Shown: positions 26,454 to 34,948, counted from the first letter of the stretch. The stretch: 64,000 nt of DNA from CAVVAY01 sp963746465 (GCA_963746465.1 CAVVAY010000007.1:1-64000); one strand, 5' to 3'. Made by a program: numbers and translations. Notes: a model not told the origin generated them from the letters alone.

Positions 26454-27209
26454 TCAGCGGCCCTGGTTCTTGACGGCCTCGATGGACGCCGAGGCGGCCT
26501 CCGGGTCGAGGTACTCCCCGCCGGCCACGGTCGGGTGCAGGTCGGCATCCAGCCGGTAGAGCAGCGGGATGCCGGTGGGGATGTTCAGCCCGGCGATGTC
26601 GTCGTCGGAGATGCCGTCGAGGTGCTTGACCAGTGCCCGCAGCGAGTTGCCGTGCGCGGCGACGAGGACGGTCCGGCCGGCCTGCAGGTCGGGCACGATC
26701 GCGTCGTACCAGTAGGGCAGCATCCGGACGACGACGTCCTTGAGGCACTCGGTGCGCGGCACCACCTCGTCGGGCAGGCCGGCGTAGGTCTCGTCGCCGA
26801 CCTGCGACCACTCGTCGTCGTCCGGCAGCGGCGGCGGCGGGGTGTCGTAGGACCGGCGCCAGAGCATGAACTGCTCCTCGCCGAACTCCTCGAGGGTCTG
26901 CTTCTTGTCCTTGCCCTGCAGCGCGCCGTAGTGCCGCTCGTTGAGCCGCCAGCTGCGGCGCACCGGGAGCCACATCCGGTCGGCGGCCTCGAGCGAGATG
27001 TTGGCCGTCTGGATCGCCCGGCGCATCACCGAGGTGTGCACCACGTCAGGCAGCAGGTCGCGCTCGCGCAGCAGCTCGCCGCCGCGGCGCGCCTCGGCCT
27101 CGCCCTTGGCGGTGAGGCCGACGTCGACCCAGCCGGTGAACAGGTTCTTCTCGTTCCAGTCGCTCTGCCCGTGGCGGAGCAGGACCAGCGTGTACGTCGG
27201 CGAGCTCAT
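26454..27209 (-). CDS. gpmA: 2,3-bisphosphoglycerate-dependent phosphoglycerate mutase
   Basis: A 251-residue glycolytic enzyme interconverting 3- and 2-phosphoglycerate. LVLLRHGQSDWNEKNLFTGW contains the phosphohistidine RHG, SWRLNERHYGALQGKDK the substrate-binding RHYG loop, and TVLVAAHGNSLRALVKHLDG the second catalytic His. Length and the C-terminal segment (EYLDPEAASASIEAVKNQG) match the dPGM class. CAGGCT seven bases before the ATG may be a weak leaderless -10 box. The gene diverges from an MFS exporter and is convergent with phoU. Confidence 0.96.
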   Translation of the reverse strand: MSSPTYTLVLLRHGQSDWNEKNLFTGWVDVGLTAKGEAEARRGGELLRERDLLPDVVHTSVMRRAIQTANISLEAADRMWLPVRRSWRLNERHYGALQGKDKKQTLEEFGEEQFMLWRRSYDTPPPPLPDDDEWSQVGDETYAGLPDEVVPRTECLKDVVVRMLPYWYDAIVPDLQAGRTVLVAAHGNSLRALVKHLDGISDDDIAGLNIPTGIPLLYRLDADLHPTVAGGEYLDPEAASASIEAVKNQGR

Positions 27210-27324
27210 GCCGCCGAGCCTGCCAGATAACGGGTCGAGCGCTGTCGGGGTGTCCACGTACGGTCGGGTGAGTGATCCGCCGAACGACGACGGAGCGAGG
27301 ACCGAGCGGAGGAGGAGCAGGCCA

Positions 27325-28575
27325 GTGTCGTGGCTGCGACGACTGCTCGGCCCGACGGTGTCGGGTCTGCCGAGCACGTTCTGGTGGCTGTGGACCGGCA
27401 CGCTCGTCAACCGGGCCGGCGCCTTCGTGCTGCCGTTCCTGGCGTTCTACCTCACCGACGAGCTGGACCTCACGCCGTCGTTCGTCGGGCTGGTGCTCGG
27501 CGCGTTCGGCCTCGGCAGCACGGTCGCCGCGCTGGTCGGCGGTGTGCTGTCCGACCGGCTGGGCCGGCGGCCGGTGCTGCTCGCCAGCCAGCTGAGCACC
27601 GCGACCGTGCTGGTCGGTCTGGGGCTGACGACCGCGTCCCCCGCGGTCCTGGTGCTGGTCAGCCTGCTCGGTCTCACCAGCAACACGGCACGGCCGGCGT
27701 TCTCGGCGATGATGACCGACATCGTCCCGCCGGAGGACCGGGTGCGGGCCTTCTCGTTGAACTACTGGGCCATCAACCTGGGCTTCGCGATCGCGCCGGT
27801 GCTCGGCGGGCTTCTCGCGGCATCCGGCTACTTCATGCTGTTCCTCGTCGACGCGTGCACCACGTTGGTCTTCGCGCTGCTGGTGTTCCTCAAGGTCCCC
27901 GAGTCGCGGCCGGACGTCGCGGTTGCCGAGGGTGAGCGACCGGGCTCGATGGCCGACGTGCTGCGCGACCGGGTGTTCCTGGCGTTCGTGCTGCTCACGT
28001 TCTGCTTCGCGGTGGTGTTCATGCAGCACCTGTCCTCGCTGCCGGTGCAGATGGACGCCGACGGGCTGAGCCCGTCGCAGTACGGCGGCATCATCGCGCT
28101 CAACGGTGCGCTGATCGTGTTCGTCACGGTGCCGCTCACCCGGGTGCTGCAGGTCTATCCGCGGTCCCGGGTGCTGGCGGTGAGCAGCCTGTTCGTCGGC
28201 ATCGGCTTCGGTGCGACGGCGTGGGCGTCCAGCGTGCCGGCGTACGCCGCGACCGTGGTCGTCTGGACGATCGGGGAAGTGATCGGTGCGGCGGTCGGGC
28301 CGTCGGTGGTGGCCGACCTCGCACCGGTCCGGCTGCGCGGCCGCTACCAAGGGGTGTTCGGCTTCTCGTTCGCGACCGCTTCGCTGGTCGCACCGCTGGC
28401 CGGCGGCTGGACCTACCAGCACCTCGGCGGCACGACGCTGTGGCTGGGCTGCGCGGTCCTGTCGATCGGCGCCGGGGCCGGGCACCTCGTGGTCGGCCCG
28501 GCCCGGGGTCGCCGGCTGCGCGAGCTGCGCACGGCCGAAGCCGAGGCGCAGGGTCTGCTGGCCGAGGTGCCCTAG
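27325..28575 (+). CDS. MFS transporter (drug-exporter-like)
   Basis: A 416-residue major facilitator with 12 predicted spans. GGVLSDRLGRRPVLLASQLS near residue 75 is the loop 2-3 signature, and the chain opens SGLPSTFWWLWTGTLVNRAG. Residues in the middle loop (KVPESRPDVAVAEGERPGSM) are charged and cytoplasmic. It is probably a proton-driven exporter; substrate unknown. GGAGGAG nine bases before the GTG at 27325 selects this start over an in-frame GTG 51 bases upstream. TACGGT at about 27260-27265 may be the -10 box. The TAG stop shares CTAG with the stop of the convergent gene. Confidence 0.88.
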   Translation: MSWLRRLLGPTVSGLPSTFWWLWTGTLVNRAGAFVLPFLAFYLTDELDLTPSFVGLVLGAFGLGSTVAALVGGVLSDRLGRRPVLLASQLSTATVLVGLGLTTASPAVLVLVSLLGLTSNTARPAFSAMMTDIVPPEDRVRAFSLNYWAINLGFAIAPVLGGLLAASGYFMLFLVDACTTLVFALLVFLKVPESRPDVAVAEGERPGSMADVLRDRVFLAFVLLTFCFAVVFMQHLSSLPVQMDADGLSPSQYGGIIALNGALIVFVTVPLTRVLQVYPRSRVLAVSSLFVGIGFGATAWASSVPAYAATVVVWTIGEVIGAAVGPSVVADLAPVRLRGRYQGVFGFSFATASLVAPLAGGWTYQHLGGTTLWLGCAVLSIGAGAGHLVVGPARGRRLRELRTAEAEAQGLLAEVP

Positions 28576-29177
28576 CGGTTCATGAAGGCGTCGACCGCCA
28601 CTGCTGTCGCAGCCGCAACCCGCCAGTCGAGCCCGCCGTCAGCCACGGGGACGTGGTAGACGTCGCGCAGCCGCATCTGCCGCTCCACCCGGAGCAGCGG
28701 CCGCCCGTGCTGGTCGGCGAAGTCGAAGTGGATCGGGAACGGCCACGGGAAGTCGGAGGCGACACCGACCACTCTGCGAAGCACCGCCTTCACCTGGCCG
28801 CGCTCCTGGCCGGTGACCGTTCGGCCGTCGGGCAGGTCGACGTGGTAGGTCGAGCGGAGCAGCGAGGTGCGCGCGTCCTTGCGGATGGTGGCGAGCACCT
28901 CGTCACCCGGCCCGCGGACGTCGTAGGTGCCGACCAGCTCGATGATGTTGCGAGCCGCGATCGTGAACGCCACGGCCGACTTCTCGTTGCCCGACCAGAA
29001 GGTCACCTTCTCGCGCAACGAGAGCCGCTTCTGCTCGGCGTAGGCCAGCGGCGTCGCCACCCCGGACGCGTCGACCCGGACCAGGTCGTAGCGGTTCTGC
29101 AGGACGGTGAACTTCTGCCGCAGCTCCAGGACGTAGCCGGGCCCTGGGTGGCTCTCGGGTGCCGACACCTTGCGCAT
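28572..29177 (-). CDS. LURP-one-related-like protein
   Basis: A 201-residue soluble protein. YVLELRQKFTVLQNRYDLVR followed by alternating strands (NIIELVGTYDVRGPGDEVLA, TSLLRSTYHVDLPDGRTVTG, RPLLRVERQMRLRDVYHVPV) resembles the tubby/LURP-one beta-barrel found in phospholipid scramblases, which is a fold-level guess. The end (LDWRVAAATAVAVDAFMNR) is the helix that would fill the barrel. Role unknown. It sits directly after the YbjN gene, with one base between start and stop, so it is probably translated from the mshA transcript. Confidence 0.6.
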   Translation of the reverse strand: MRKVSAPESHPGPGYVLELRQKFTVLQNRYDLVRVDASGVATPLAYAEQKRLSLREKVTFWSGNEKSAVAFTIAARNIIELVGTYDVRGPGDEVLATIRKDARTSLLRSTYHVDLPDGRTVTGQERGQVKAVLRRVVGVASDFPWPFPIHFDFADQHGRPLLRVERQMRLRDVYHVPVADGGLDWRVAAATAVAVDAFMNR

Positions 29178-29178
29178 C

Positions 29179-29692
29179 CTAGGTCGTCGGCGGGGGTGGG
29201 GCGTCGTCCGGCGCGAGGCTGCGGAAGGCCTCGAGGTTCCAGGTCGGCTCACCACGTGAGGTGCGCCAGGCCCACTCCTTGCGGATCGCCGAGGCGAAGC
29301 CCATCTCGAGGATCAGGTTGAACGGGGCGTCGGAGGCATCCAGGACCGATCCGAGCAGCCGGTCGACCTCGTCGGTCGTGACGGCGTGCAGCGGAAGGCG
29401 TCCGCTGAGGTAGATGTCGCCCAGGTGGTCGACGGCGTACGCCACGGCGTAGAGCCTGGTGTTGCGCTCGAGCAGCCAGCGGTGGACACCGTCGACGTTC
29501 TCGTCCGGGCGTCGGCAGACGAAGGCGTTGACCGACAAGCTGTGCGCGCCGACCACGAGGCTCACGGTGGTCTTCAGCTTCTTCTCCCCGGGCAGCGTCA
29601 CGACGAAGGTGCCGGGCGTCGGCTCCTCGTGCTCGAGCTCGGCGAGAGCCGCTTCGCAGCACGTCGGCCGCGGTGTCCTGCTCCGCGGTCAC
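29179..29692 (-). pseudogene. YbjN-domain protein, single frameshift
   Basis: A YbjN-type (type III secretion chaperone-like fold) protein; function unknown in actinobacteria, where it usually follows mshA. The start GTG at 29692 overlaps the mshA stop (GTGA) and reads VTAEQDTAADVLR. At about 29654 one extra A in CGAAGCG shifts the frame; without it the chain continues AALAELEHEEPTPGTFVVTL into PGEKKLKTTVSLVVG and on to 29179, 170 residues in total. A shorter frame from an internal ATG also exists. Since the rest is well conserved (VNAFVCRRPDEN, RWLLERNTRLYAVAYAVD), a base-calling error is quite likely. Confidence 0.75.
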
Positions 29693-30990
29693 CGGCCGAC
29701 CGCGAGCGCGGGGCGCACCTCGTGCTCGAGCAACGCGTCGGAGTAGACCTCGAGCATGCCGGCCGCCGTGGCCGCCCAGCCGAACCGGCCGGCGTGCAGC
29801 AGCGCACCGCGGCTCAGGGCCGCGCGGCGGGCCGGGTCGCGGGCCAGGTCGGCGAGCACCTCGGCGTACTCCCCGGGGTCGTGACCGGAGACCAGGACGC
29901 CGGAGAAGCCGTCGGCGACGGCTGTGCGGAGACCGCCCACCGACGCCGCGACGACCGGCGTGCCGCAGGCCTGCGACTCGATGGCCACCAGCCCGAACGA
30001 CTCGCTGTACGACGGGACGACGGTGACGTCGGCGGCGCGGTACCACTGCGGCAGCAGGTCCTGGGGAACCGGCGGCACGAAGCGCACGACGTCGGTGAGG
30101 CCGAGCTCGGCGGCCAGCGACTGCAGCGCCTCCGGACGGGCCAGCCCGCTGCCGGAGGGGCCGCCGACGACGGCGACGACCAGTCGGTCGCGCAGCGAGG
30201 GGTCGAGCTCGACGAGTCGGGCGGCTGCCCGGAGCAGTACGTCGGGAGCCTTCAGCGGCTGGATCCGGCCGACGAACAGCAGCAGGTAGGCGTCCTCCGG
30301 CACCCCGAGGGCTCGCCGGGCGGCCGACCGGGGTCCCGGCGAGAACAGGTCGAGGTCGACGCCGGGAGGCACCACGGCGACCTGCTCGGGGTCGGCGTCG
30401 TAGAGGCCGACCAGCTGCCGGCCCTCCTCGTCGGTGTTCGCGACCAGCCGGTCCGCAGCCTCGACCACCTGGGCCTCGCCGATGGCGCGGGCCGCCGGCT
30501 CGGGGTCGTCACCGACGGCGAGGGTGAGGTTCTTGACCTTGGCCATCGTGTGCATCGAGTGCACCAGCGGCACGTCCCATCGCTCGGCGGCGAGCCAGGC
30601 CACCTGGCCGGACAGCCAGTAGTGGGAGTGCACCAGGTCGTACCAGCCGGGCGGCCGGGCGGCCTCGATCCGCATCAGTCCGGAGGTGAACGCGCACAGC
30701 TGGGCCGGCAGGTCCTCCTTCGCCAGGCCCTCGAACGGGCCGGCGGTGACGTGCCGGACGGTGACGCCGGGTGTGAGCTCGGCGGTCGGCGGGAGGTCGG
30801 AGCTGGTGGCCCGGGTGATCACGTCGACCTCGACGTCGAGCGCGGCCAGCCGGCGGGACAGCTCGACGACGTACACGTTCATGCCGCCGGCGTCGCCGGT
30901 GCCCGGCTGGTCCAACGGGGAGGTGTGCACGCTGACCATGGCCACCCGGCGAGGCACCCGGCCTCGCGCCGGCATCACCGTCATCGTCAC
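29689..30990 (-). CDS. mshA: D-inositol-3-phosphate glycosyltransferase MshA
   Basis: A 433-residue GT4 retaining glycosyltransferase that makes the first mycothiol intermediate from UDP-GlcNAc and inositol-3-phosphate. TSPLDQPGTGDAGGMNVYVV near residue 25 is the Gly-rich inositol-phosphate loop, VHSHYWLSGQVAWLA the acceptor site, VGRIQPLKAPDVLL the hinge, and SYSESFGLVAIESQACGTPV the EX7E nucleotide-sugar motif. GGAGGTG seven bases before the GTG at 30990 sets the start; the longer frame upstream lacks a site. Together with mshD at 54.6 kb it shows that the organism makes mycothiol. It overlaps the YbjN gene by four bases. Confidence 0.95.
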   Translation of the reverse strand: MTMTVMPARGRVPRRVAMVSVHTSPLDQPGTGDAGGMNVYVVELSRRLAALDVEVDVITRATSSDLPPTAELTPGVTVRHVTAGPFEGLAKEDLPAQLCAFTSGLMRIEAARPPGWYDLVHSHYWLSGQVAWLAAERWDVPLVHSMHTMAKVKNLTLAVGDDPEPAARAIGEAQVVEAADRLVANTDEEGRQLVGLYDADPEQVAVVPPGVDLDLFSPGPRSAARRALGVPEDAYLLLFVGRIQPLKAPDVLLRAAARLVELDPSLRDRLVVAVVGGPSGSGLARPEALQSLAAELGLTDVVRFVPPVPQDLLPQWYRAADVTVVPSYSESFGLVAIESQACGTPVVAASVGGLRTAVADGFSGVLVSGHDPGEYAEVLADLARDPARRAALSRGALLHAGRFGWAATAAGMLEVYSDALLEHEVRPALAVGR

Positions 30991-31127
30991 GTCCGAACAC
31001 CTCCCTGGCTCGCCTGCCGACCGCGTCGGGCGCAGAGGCCCGCCGGGATGGTTCAACCGGCAACGATCCTTCCCGATTCCCCGAGGCGGGAATCGGGCGC
31101 CCCCGCGCGGGCTGGCAGGATGCCGGG

Positions 31128-31895
31128 ATGAGCAGCGGGACCGCGGTCGTGACGGGGGCCAGCAGCGGGATCGGGGCAGCCACCGCGCGCCGGCTCGTGC
31201 AGGAGGGATTCCAGGTGGTGGCGGCCGCCCGGCGCCGCGAGCGGCTGGACGCGCTGCGCGACGAGCTCGGCGACCGGCTGCGGCCGATGACGCTGGACGT
31301 CACCTCGGCCGAGTCGGTCGCGGCGCTGGCCCGGGAGGTCGGCGGCGAGCTGAACGTCCTGGTCAACAACGCCGGCGGCGCCTTCGGGATGGACCCGGTC
31401 GCCGACGCCGACCCGGCGGACTGGCGGGCCATGTTCGAGGTCAACGTGATCGGCGCGCTGCAGGTGACCCAGGCCCTGCTGCCCGCCCTGGTGGCCAGCG
31501 GGCAGGGCCACGTCGTCGTCATGGGGTCGACCGCCGGACGCGTCGTCTACGAGGGCGGCGGCGGGTACACCGCGGCCAAGCACGGTGCGGCCGCGCTGTC
31601 CGAGACGCTGCGGCTCGAGCTGAGCGGGCAGCCGGTCCGGGTCACCGAGATCGCGCCGGGGATGGTCGCCACCGACGAGTTCGCCCTGAAGCGCTTCGGT
31701 GGTGACGCCGAGCGAGCGGCGAAGGTCTACGAAGGTGTCGAGGCCCCGCTCACGGCTGACGACATCGCCGACTGCGTCGCGTGGTGCGTCACCCGGCCAC
31801 CGCACGTCGACATCGACCTGCTGGTCGTGCGGCCGCTCGCCCAGGCCGCCCAGCACAAGGTCCACCGCACCAAGACCAGCGCACAGACCCGGTGA
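31128..31895 (+). CDS. SDR-family NAD(P)-dependent oxidoreductase
   Basis: A 255-residue classical short-chain dehydrogenase. VVTGASSGIGAATARRL is the dinucleotide-binding loop, AARRRERLDAL after strand 2 suggests NADPH preference, LVNNAGG stabilises the core, and the Ser-Tyr-Lys triad appears as GSTAG (Ser near 131) and YTAAKHG (Tyr and Lys near 147-151). Closest in pattern to YdfG-like 3-hydroxy acid dehydrogenases (PPHVDIDLLVVRP near the end). Substrate unknown. CAGGAT six bases before the ATG may be a leaderless -10 box. Its TGA stop lies inside the long palindrome shared with the convergent macro-domain gene. Confidence 0.88.
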   Translation: MSSGTAVVTGASSGIGAATARRLVQEGFQVVAAARRRERLDALRDELGDRLRPMTLDVTSAESVAALAREVGGELNVLVNNAGGAFGMDPVADADPADWRAMFEVNVIGALQVTQALLPALVASGQGHVVVMGSTAGRVVYEGGGGYTAAKHGAAALSETLRLELSGQPVRVTEIAPGMVATDEFALKRFGGDAERAAKVYEGVEAPLTADDIADCVAWCVTRPPHVDIDLLVVRPLAQAAQHKVHRTKTSAQTR

Positions 31896-31944
31896 TCATG
31901 AAGGTTCCTCCCCCCAAGTGCGGGGTGGAAGTTTCATGATCACC
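31891..31944. repeat. Interspersed palindrome, copy 1; bidirectional terminator
   Basis: The arms GGTGATCATGAA (31891-31902) and TTCATGATCACC (31933-31944) are perfect complements around a second, imperfect stem (CCCCCC with GCGGGG). The stop codon of each convergent gene is inside an arm. A close relative is at 59501-59552 and a looser one at 39505-39557. Confidence 0.8.
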
Positions 31945-32452
31945 GGGAGAGGGCGGCGGTGAAGGCGGCGTAGGCGTCGGGGCCGAAGAGCACGAAGCGG
32001 ACCTCGCGCACCGACCCCGGCTGGTGCGCGCGGGCCGTCTCGACCGCGATGCGAGCGGCGTCGTCCATCGGCCAGCCGTACACGCCGGCCGACACCGCGG
32101 GGAACGCGACCGTGGCCGCCCCCAGCTCCTCGGCGACCCGCAACGACTCGCGGTACGCCGACGCGAGCACAGCGCTGCGGTCCTCCGACGCCGACCAGAC
32201 CGGTCCGACGGTGTGGATCACCCACCGGGCCGGCAGCTCGCCCGCGGTCGTCGCCACCGCCTGCCCGGCCGGTAGGCCCTCGCCGAGCTGGCCGGCCCGC
32301 AGCTCGCGACAGGCGGCCAGGATCGCGGGCCCGCCGCGCCGGTGGATCGCCCCGTCGACGCCACCGCCGCCCAGCAGCGAGGAGTTGGCGGCGTTCACCA
32401 CCGCGTCGACGTCCTGCTCGGTGATGTCGCCCTGCACTGCCACGATGTCCAC
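31940..32452 (-). CDS. Macro-domain protein (O-acetyl-ADP-ribose deacetylase type)
   Basis: A 170-residue MacroD-like enzyme. VQGDITEQDVDAVVNAANSS, then LLGGGGVDGAIHRRGG, gives the ADP-ribose pocket with the Asn and the Gly loop, and AFPAVSAGVYGWPMDDAARI the distal phosphate loop. Such proteins deacetylate O-acetyl-ADP-ribose or remove ADP-ribose from proteins or nucleic acids. The likely start is GTG 32452, directly abutting the GTG of the divergent GNAT gene with no base between, an arrangement that leaves no normal promoter gap. Its stop lies in the palindrome shared with the SDR gene. Confidence 0.9.
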   Translation of the reverse strand: MDIVAVQGDITEQDVDAVVNAANSSLLGGGGVDGAIHRRGGPAILAACRELRAGQLGEGLPAGQAVATTAGELPARWVIHTVGPVWSASEDRSAVLASAYRESLRVAEELGAATVAFPAVSAGVYGWPMDDAARIAVETARAHQPGSVREVRFVLFGPDAYAAFTAALSR

Positions 32453-32998
32453 GTGACCAGCCTGCCCCAGTCGCCCCCCGCGTTCGAGACCGACCGGCTG
32501 GTCGTGCGCGACTGGCGCGACGAGGACGCCGCCCGGATGCTCGACATGTACTCCCGCGACGACGTCGTGCGCTTCCTCGGCTCGGTGCCGACCCCGATGG
32601 CTTCCCTGGAGCAGGCGCACGAACGGATCGCCCGCGGACGCCGGCGCAACACCGAGCAGACCGGGCCGTTCGGCTGGTGGGCGGTCGAGGTCCGCGACAC
32701 CGGCGCGGTGGCCGGCACGGTCGCGCTGGTGACCGTCGACGGTTCCGAGGAGCCGGGCGCACCGGTCGAGGTGGCCTGGCACCTGCACCCGGACGCACAG
32801 GGCCACGGATACGCGACCGAGGCAGCCCGCGGCGCGCTGGACCGGGCGCACGGTGCCGGCCTGCCGGAGGTGCTCGCGCTCACCGACGAGGCGAACACCG
32901 CGTCGCAGGCAGTCTGCCGCCGGCTCGGCCTCGAGCTGCGCGGCGTCTCGGAGGAGTTCTACGGCAAGCCGCTGATGGTCTGGGTCAGCCGTCGTTGA
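32453..32998 (+). CDS. GNAT-family N-acetyltransferase (RimJ type)
   Basis: A 181-residue acetyltransferase using acetyl-CoA. FETDRLVVRDWRDEDAARML is the RimJ/RimL opening, VEVAWHLHPDAQGHGYATEA near residue 100 contains the Q/RxxGxG/A pyrophosphate loop (QGHGYA), and SQAVCRRLGLELRGV the closing helix. Substrate may be a protein N-terminus or a small amine. A longer upstream frame exists but would overlap the macro gene; the GTG at 32453 fits the family start. Stop overlaps the convergent alanyl-tRNA-editing gene by 14 bases. Confidence 0.85.
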   Translation: MTSLPQSPPAFETDRLVVRDWRDEDAARMLDMYSRDDVVRFLGSVPTPMASLEQAHERIARGRRRNTEQTGPFGWWAVEVRDTGAVAGTVALVTVDGSEEPGAPVEVAWHLHPDAQGHGYATEAARGALDRAHGAGLPEVLALTDEANTASQAVCRRLGLELRGVSEEFYGKPLMVWVSRR

Positions 32999-33737
32999 CC
33001 AGCCGGATGCGCAGCCGGCGGAAACCCTTGCCCTTGCTCTCGACCTTCACGACCTCGATCCGGCCGATCTGCGCCGTGGACGCGACGTGGGTGCCGCCGT
33101 CGGCCTGGGTGTCGAGCCCGACGATGTCGACGATGCGCACCACCTCGAGCTCCGGCGGCAGCAGGTTGGTCGCGGTGCGGATGAGGTCCGGGTGGGTCGC
33201 GAACGCCTCGTCGCGCGGCAGGTTGCTCACCTCGATCGCTCGGTCGGCTGCGACCTCGGCCGCGCACGCCTGGGCGACCCGGTCCTTGAACCCCTCCGGC
33301 ACCTCGGGCAGGTTGAAGTCCATCCGGGCCTCGAGCGGCTCCATGTTGCCGCCGGTGACCAAGGCGCCGAAGTCGCGCAGCACCACGCCGGACAGCAGGT
33401 GCAGGCCTGAGTGGGTACGCATCAGCGCGGTACGCCGGGAGTCCTCGACCGCGCCGCGCACCGGCGTACCCACCGGCGGGACCGGGTCACCCTCGGCCGG
33501 CACCAGCTCGAGGTCGTCGCCCTTGCGCACGCCGACGATTCGGGTCTGCACACCGCCCCACAGCAGCACGCCGTGGTCAGGCGGCTGTCCGCCGCCACCG
33601 GGGTAGAACGCCGATCGGTCCAGCACCACGCCCTCGGCCGAGGAGTGCAGCACGATGGCGTCCCACTCGCGCAGCGTCTGGTCGGCCAGCTCCAACCGGC
33701 TGGTGCGGCCGTGCCGCTCCGGGGCCGCCTCGGTCAT
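32985..33737 (-). CDS. AlaX-type alanyl-tRNA editing protein
   Basis: A 250-residue stand-alone editing domain that hydrolyses Ser- or Gly-tRNA-Ala in trans. SAFYPGGGGQPPDHGVL is the N-terminal glycine-rich editing loop, RTHSGLHLLSGVV gives the first zinc pair (HxxxH), and DTQADGGTHVAST the second site. In most relatives the residue before GGTH is Cys; here it is Asp, so the fourth zinc ligand is changed. Length fits the medium AlaX class. It starts within three bases of the DUF2516 stop, so the two may be one unit. Confidence 0.88.
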   Translation of the reverse strand: MTEAAPERHGRTSRLELADQTLREWDAIVLHSSAEGVVLDRSAFYPGGGGQPPDHGVLLWGGVQTRIVGVRKGDDLELVPAEGDPVPPVGTPVRGAVEDSRRTALMRTHSGLHLLSGVVLRDFGALVTGGNMEPLEARMDFNLPEVPEGFKDRVAQACAAEVAADRAIEVSNLPRDEAFATHPDLIRTATNLLPPELEVVRIVDIVGLDTQADGGTHVASTAQIGRIEVVKVESKGKGFRRLRIRLVNDG

Positions 33738-33738
33738 G

Positions 33739-34068
33739 TCACCAGCCGCCGTAGGGCCCCTGCTGTGATCCGCCGCCGCCGCTGATCTCCTTCAGCTTGG
33801 GCCGGAGGTCGGCGAGGTACACCCCGGCGGCGATCACACCGATCACGTTGAGGAACCCCAGCGTCGAGCTGTAGCCGAACGACACGATGCTGATCAGGAA
33901 CGCGGCGCCGAGGATGCCGAGCCACACCGGCTTGGTCAGCCGCCCGACGTGCGGGAACAGCGAGGCCTTCCGACGCAGGACGTCGACGAACGCGAACCCG
34001 GTGAGCAGCAGCGAGCCGATCCCGAGCAGGAGCAGGACACCGCTCTGGAGGCTGCCGACGACGCTCAC
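33739..34068 (-). CDS. DUF2516 membrane protein
   Basis: A 109-residue protein with three hydrophobic spans: GVLLLLGIGSLLLTGFAFVD, VWLGILGAAFLISIVSFGYS and GFLNVIGVIAAGVYLADLRP. The tail is Gly/Gln-rich (GGGGSQQGPYGGW). It matches the DUF2516 family of actinobacteria, of unknown role. The start is taken as GTG 34068, just after the strong terminator hairpin that ends the HbhA-like gene. It precedes the AlaX gene on the same strand. Confidence 0.8.
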   Translation of the reverse strand: MSVVGSLQSGVLLLLGIGSLLLTGFAFVDVLRRKASLFPHVGRLTKPVWLGILGAAFLISIVSFGYSSTLGFLNVIGVIAAGVYLADLRPKLKEISGGGGSQQGPYGGW

Positions 34069-34092
34069 CCGGGACAGACTAGGGGACGACGA

Positions 34093-34133
34093 CAGGCCCC
34101 GGTCGCGGACGTGGAGTCCGCGGCCGGGGCCTG
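34093..34133 (-). terminator. Strong GC hairpin after the HbhA-like gene
   Basis: An 18-pair stem (CAGGCCCCGGTCGCGGAC against its complement, one G-T pair) with the five-base loop GTGGA and no T-run. It separates the HbhA-like gene from the DUF2516 gene on the same strand. Confidence 0.8.
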
Positions 34134-34159
34134 GTCGGTGCTGCGTGGCGTGCTTACCG

Positions 34160-34948
34160 TCAGCTGGCGGTGGACTTGCGCGCCGTGGTCTTGCGGGCGG
34201 TCGTCTTGCGGGCCGCCGACTTGCGGGCCGTCGTCTTGCGGGCCGCGGTCTTGCGGGCGGTCGACGTGCGGGCGGTGGTCGCCTTGCGCGCGGTGGTCTT
34301 GCGCGCCGGGGTCGCCTTGCGCGCGGTGGTCTTGCGCGCCGGGGTCGCCTTGCGCGCGGTCTTGCGGGCCGTGCTGGCCTTGCGCGCGGTGCTCTTGCGG
34401 GCCGTGGTGGCCTTGCGGGCTGCCGTCGTGCGAGCGGCAGTCGTGCTGGCGCTGGTCTCCGCGGTGTCGGTGCCGACCTTCTCGGCGCCGGCCTTGGTGG
34501 CGACCAGGGCGGTGCCGGTGGTCCGGCGGGCCATGGTGGCAGCCCGCTTCGCGGCGGCGGTGGTCTGCGCGATCGAGTCGGTGGCGATGGTGCGGGTGGC
34601 CTTGGTGCGGCGCACCGTGGTGGCCAGCTGCTGCTGGAGGTCCTGGCTGGACTTCTGGCGGCGGATCCGGCCGACGACCGAACGACCGCGGCCGAGCAGC
34701 TCGCCGTACACGGCGTCGGTCCGCCCGACGACTCCGCCGACGACACCGACGGCGGTGGCCTGCGCCCGCAGCGGCACGGTGACGGCCTGCATGCCGATGG
34801 TCGCGACGGCCTTCTCCAGGTCACGGCGCTCGATCTTCACCGACGGGATGCGGCTCGGGGCCGTCCGGATGGTCTTGACGGCGAGGTCGGTGGCACCGGC
34901 CGCGACGTAGAACGGCTTGCTGCGGGTGATGCTGGTGGTGAGGGTCAT
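34160..34948 (-). CDS. HbhA/histone-H1-like protein with ARK-repeat tail
   Basis: A 262-residue basic protein. Residues 1-165 are helical and Ala-rich (DLEKAVATIGMQAVTVPLRA, DLQQQLATTVRRTKATRTIA), like the coiled-coil part of mycobacterial heparin-binding hemagglutinin. The last ~95 residues are about fifteen short units of the form ARK-[AST]-[ST] (for example ARKTTARKATPARKT), a histone-H1-like Lys/Arg tail that would bind nucleic acid or acidic polymers. It begins four bases inside the end of the HTH gene, which itself has a Lys-rich tail. Whether it acts on the surface, as HbhA, or on DNA, as an H1-like protein, cannot be settled; no signal peptide is present. Confidence 0.75.
   Translation of the reverse strand: MTLTTSITRSKPFYVAAGATDLAVKTIRTAPSRIPSVKIERRDLEKAVATIGMQAVTVPLRAQATAVGVVGGVVGRTDAVYGELLGRGRSVVGRIRRQKSSQDLQQQLATTVRRTKATRTIATDSIAQTTAAAKRAATMARRTTGTALVATKAGAEKVGTDTAETSASTTAARTTAARKATTARKSTARKASTARKTARKATPARKTTARKATPARKTTARKATTARTSTARKTAARKTTARKSAARKTTARKTTARKSTAS

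Noticed and set aside
34170..34430. Mobile or CRISPR-like repeat in the ARK region
   Set aside because: The short periodicity comes from codons of ARK-[AST]-[ST] units inside one gene.
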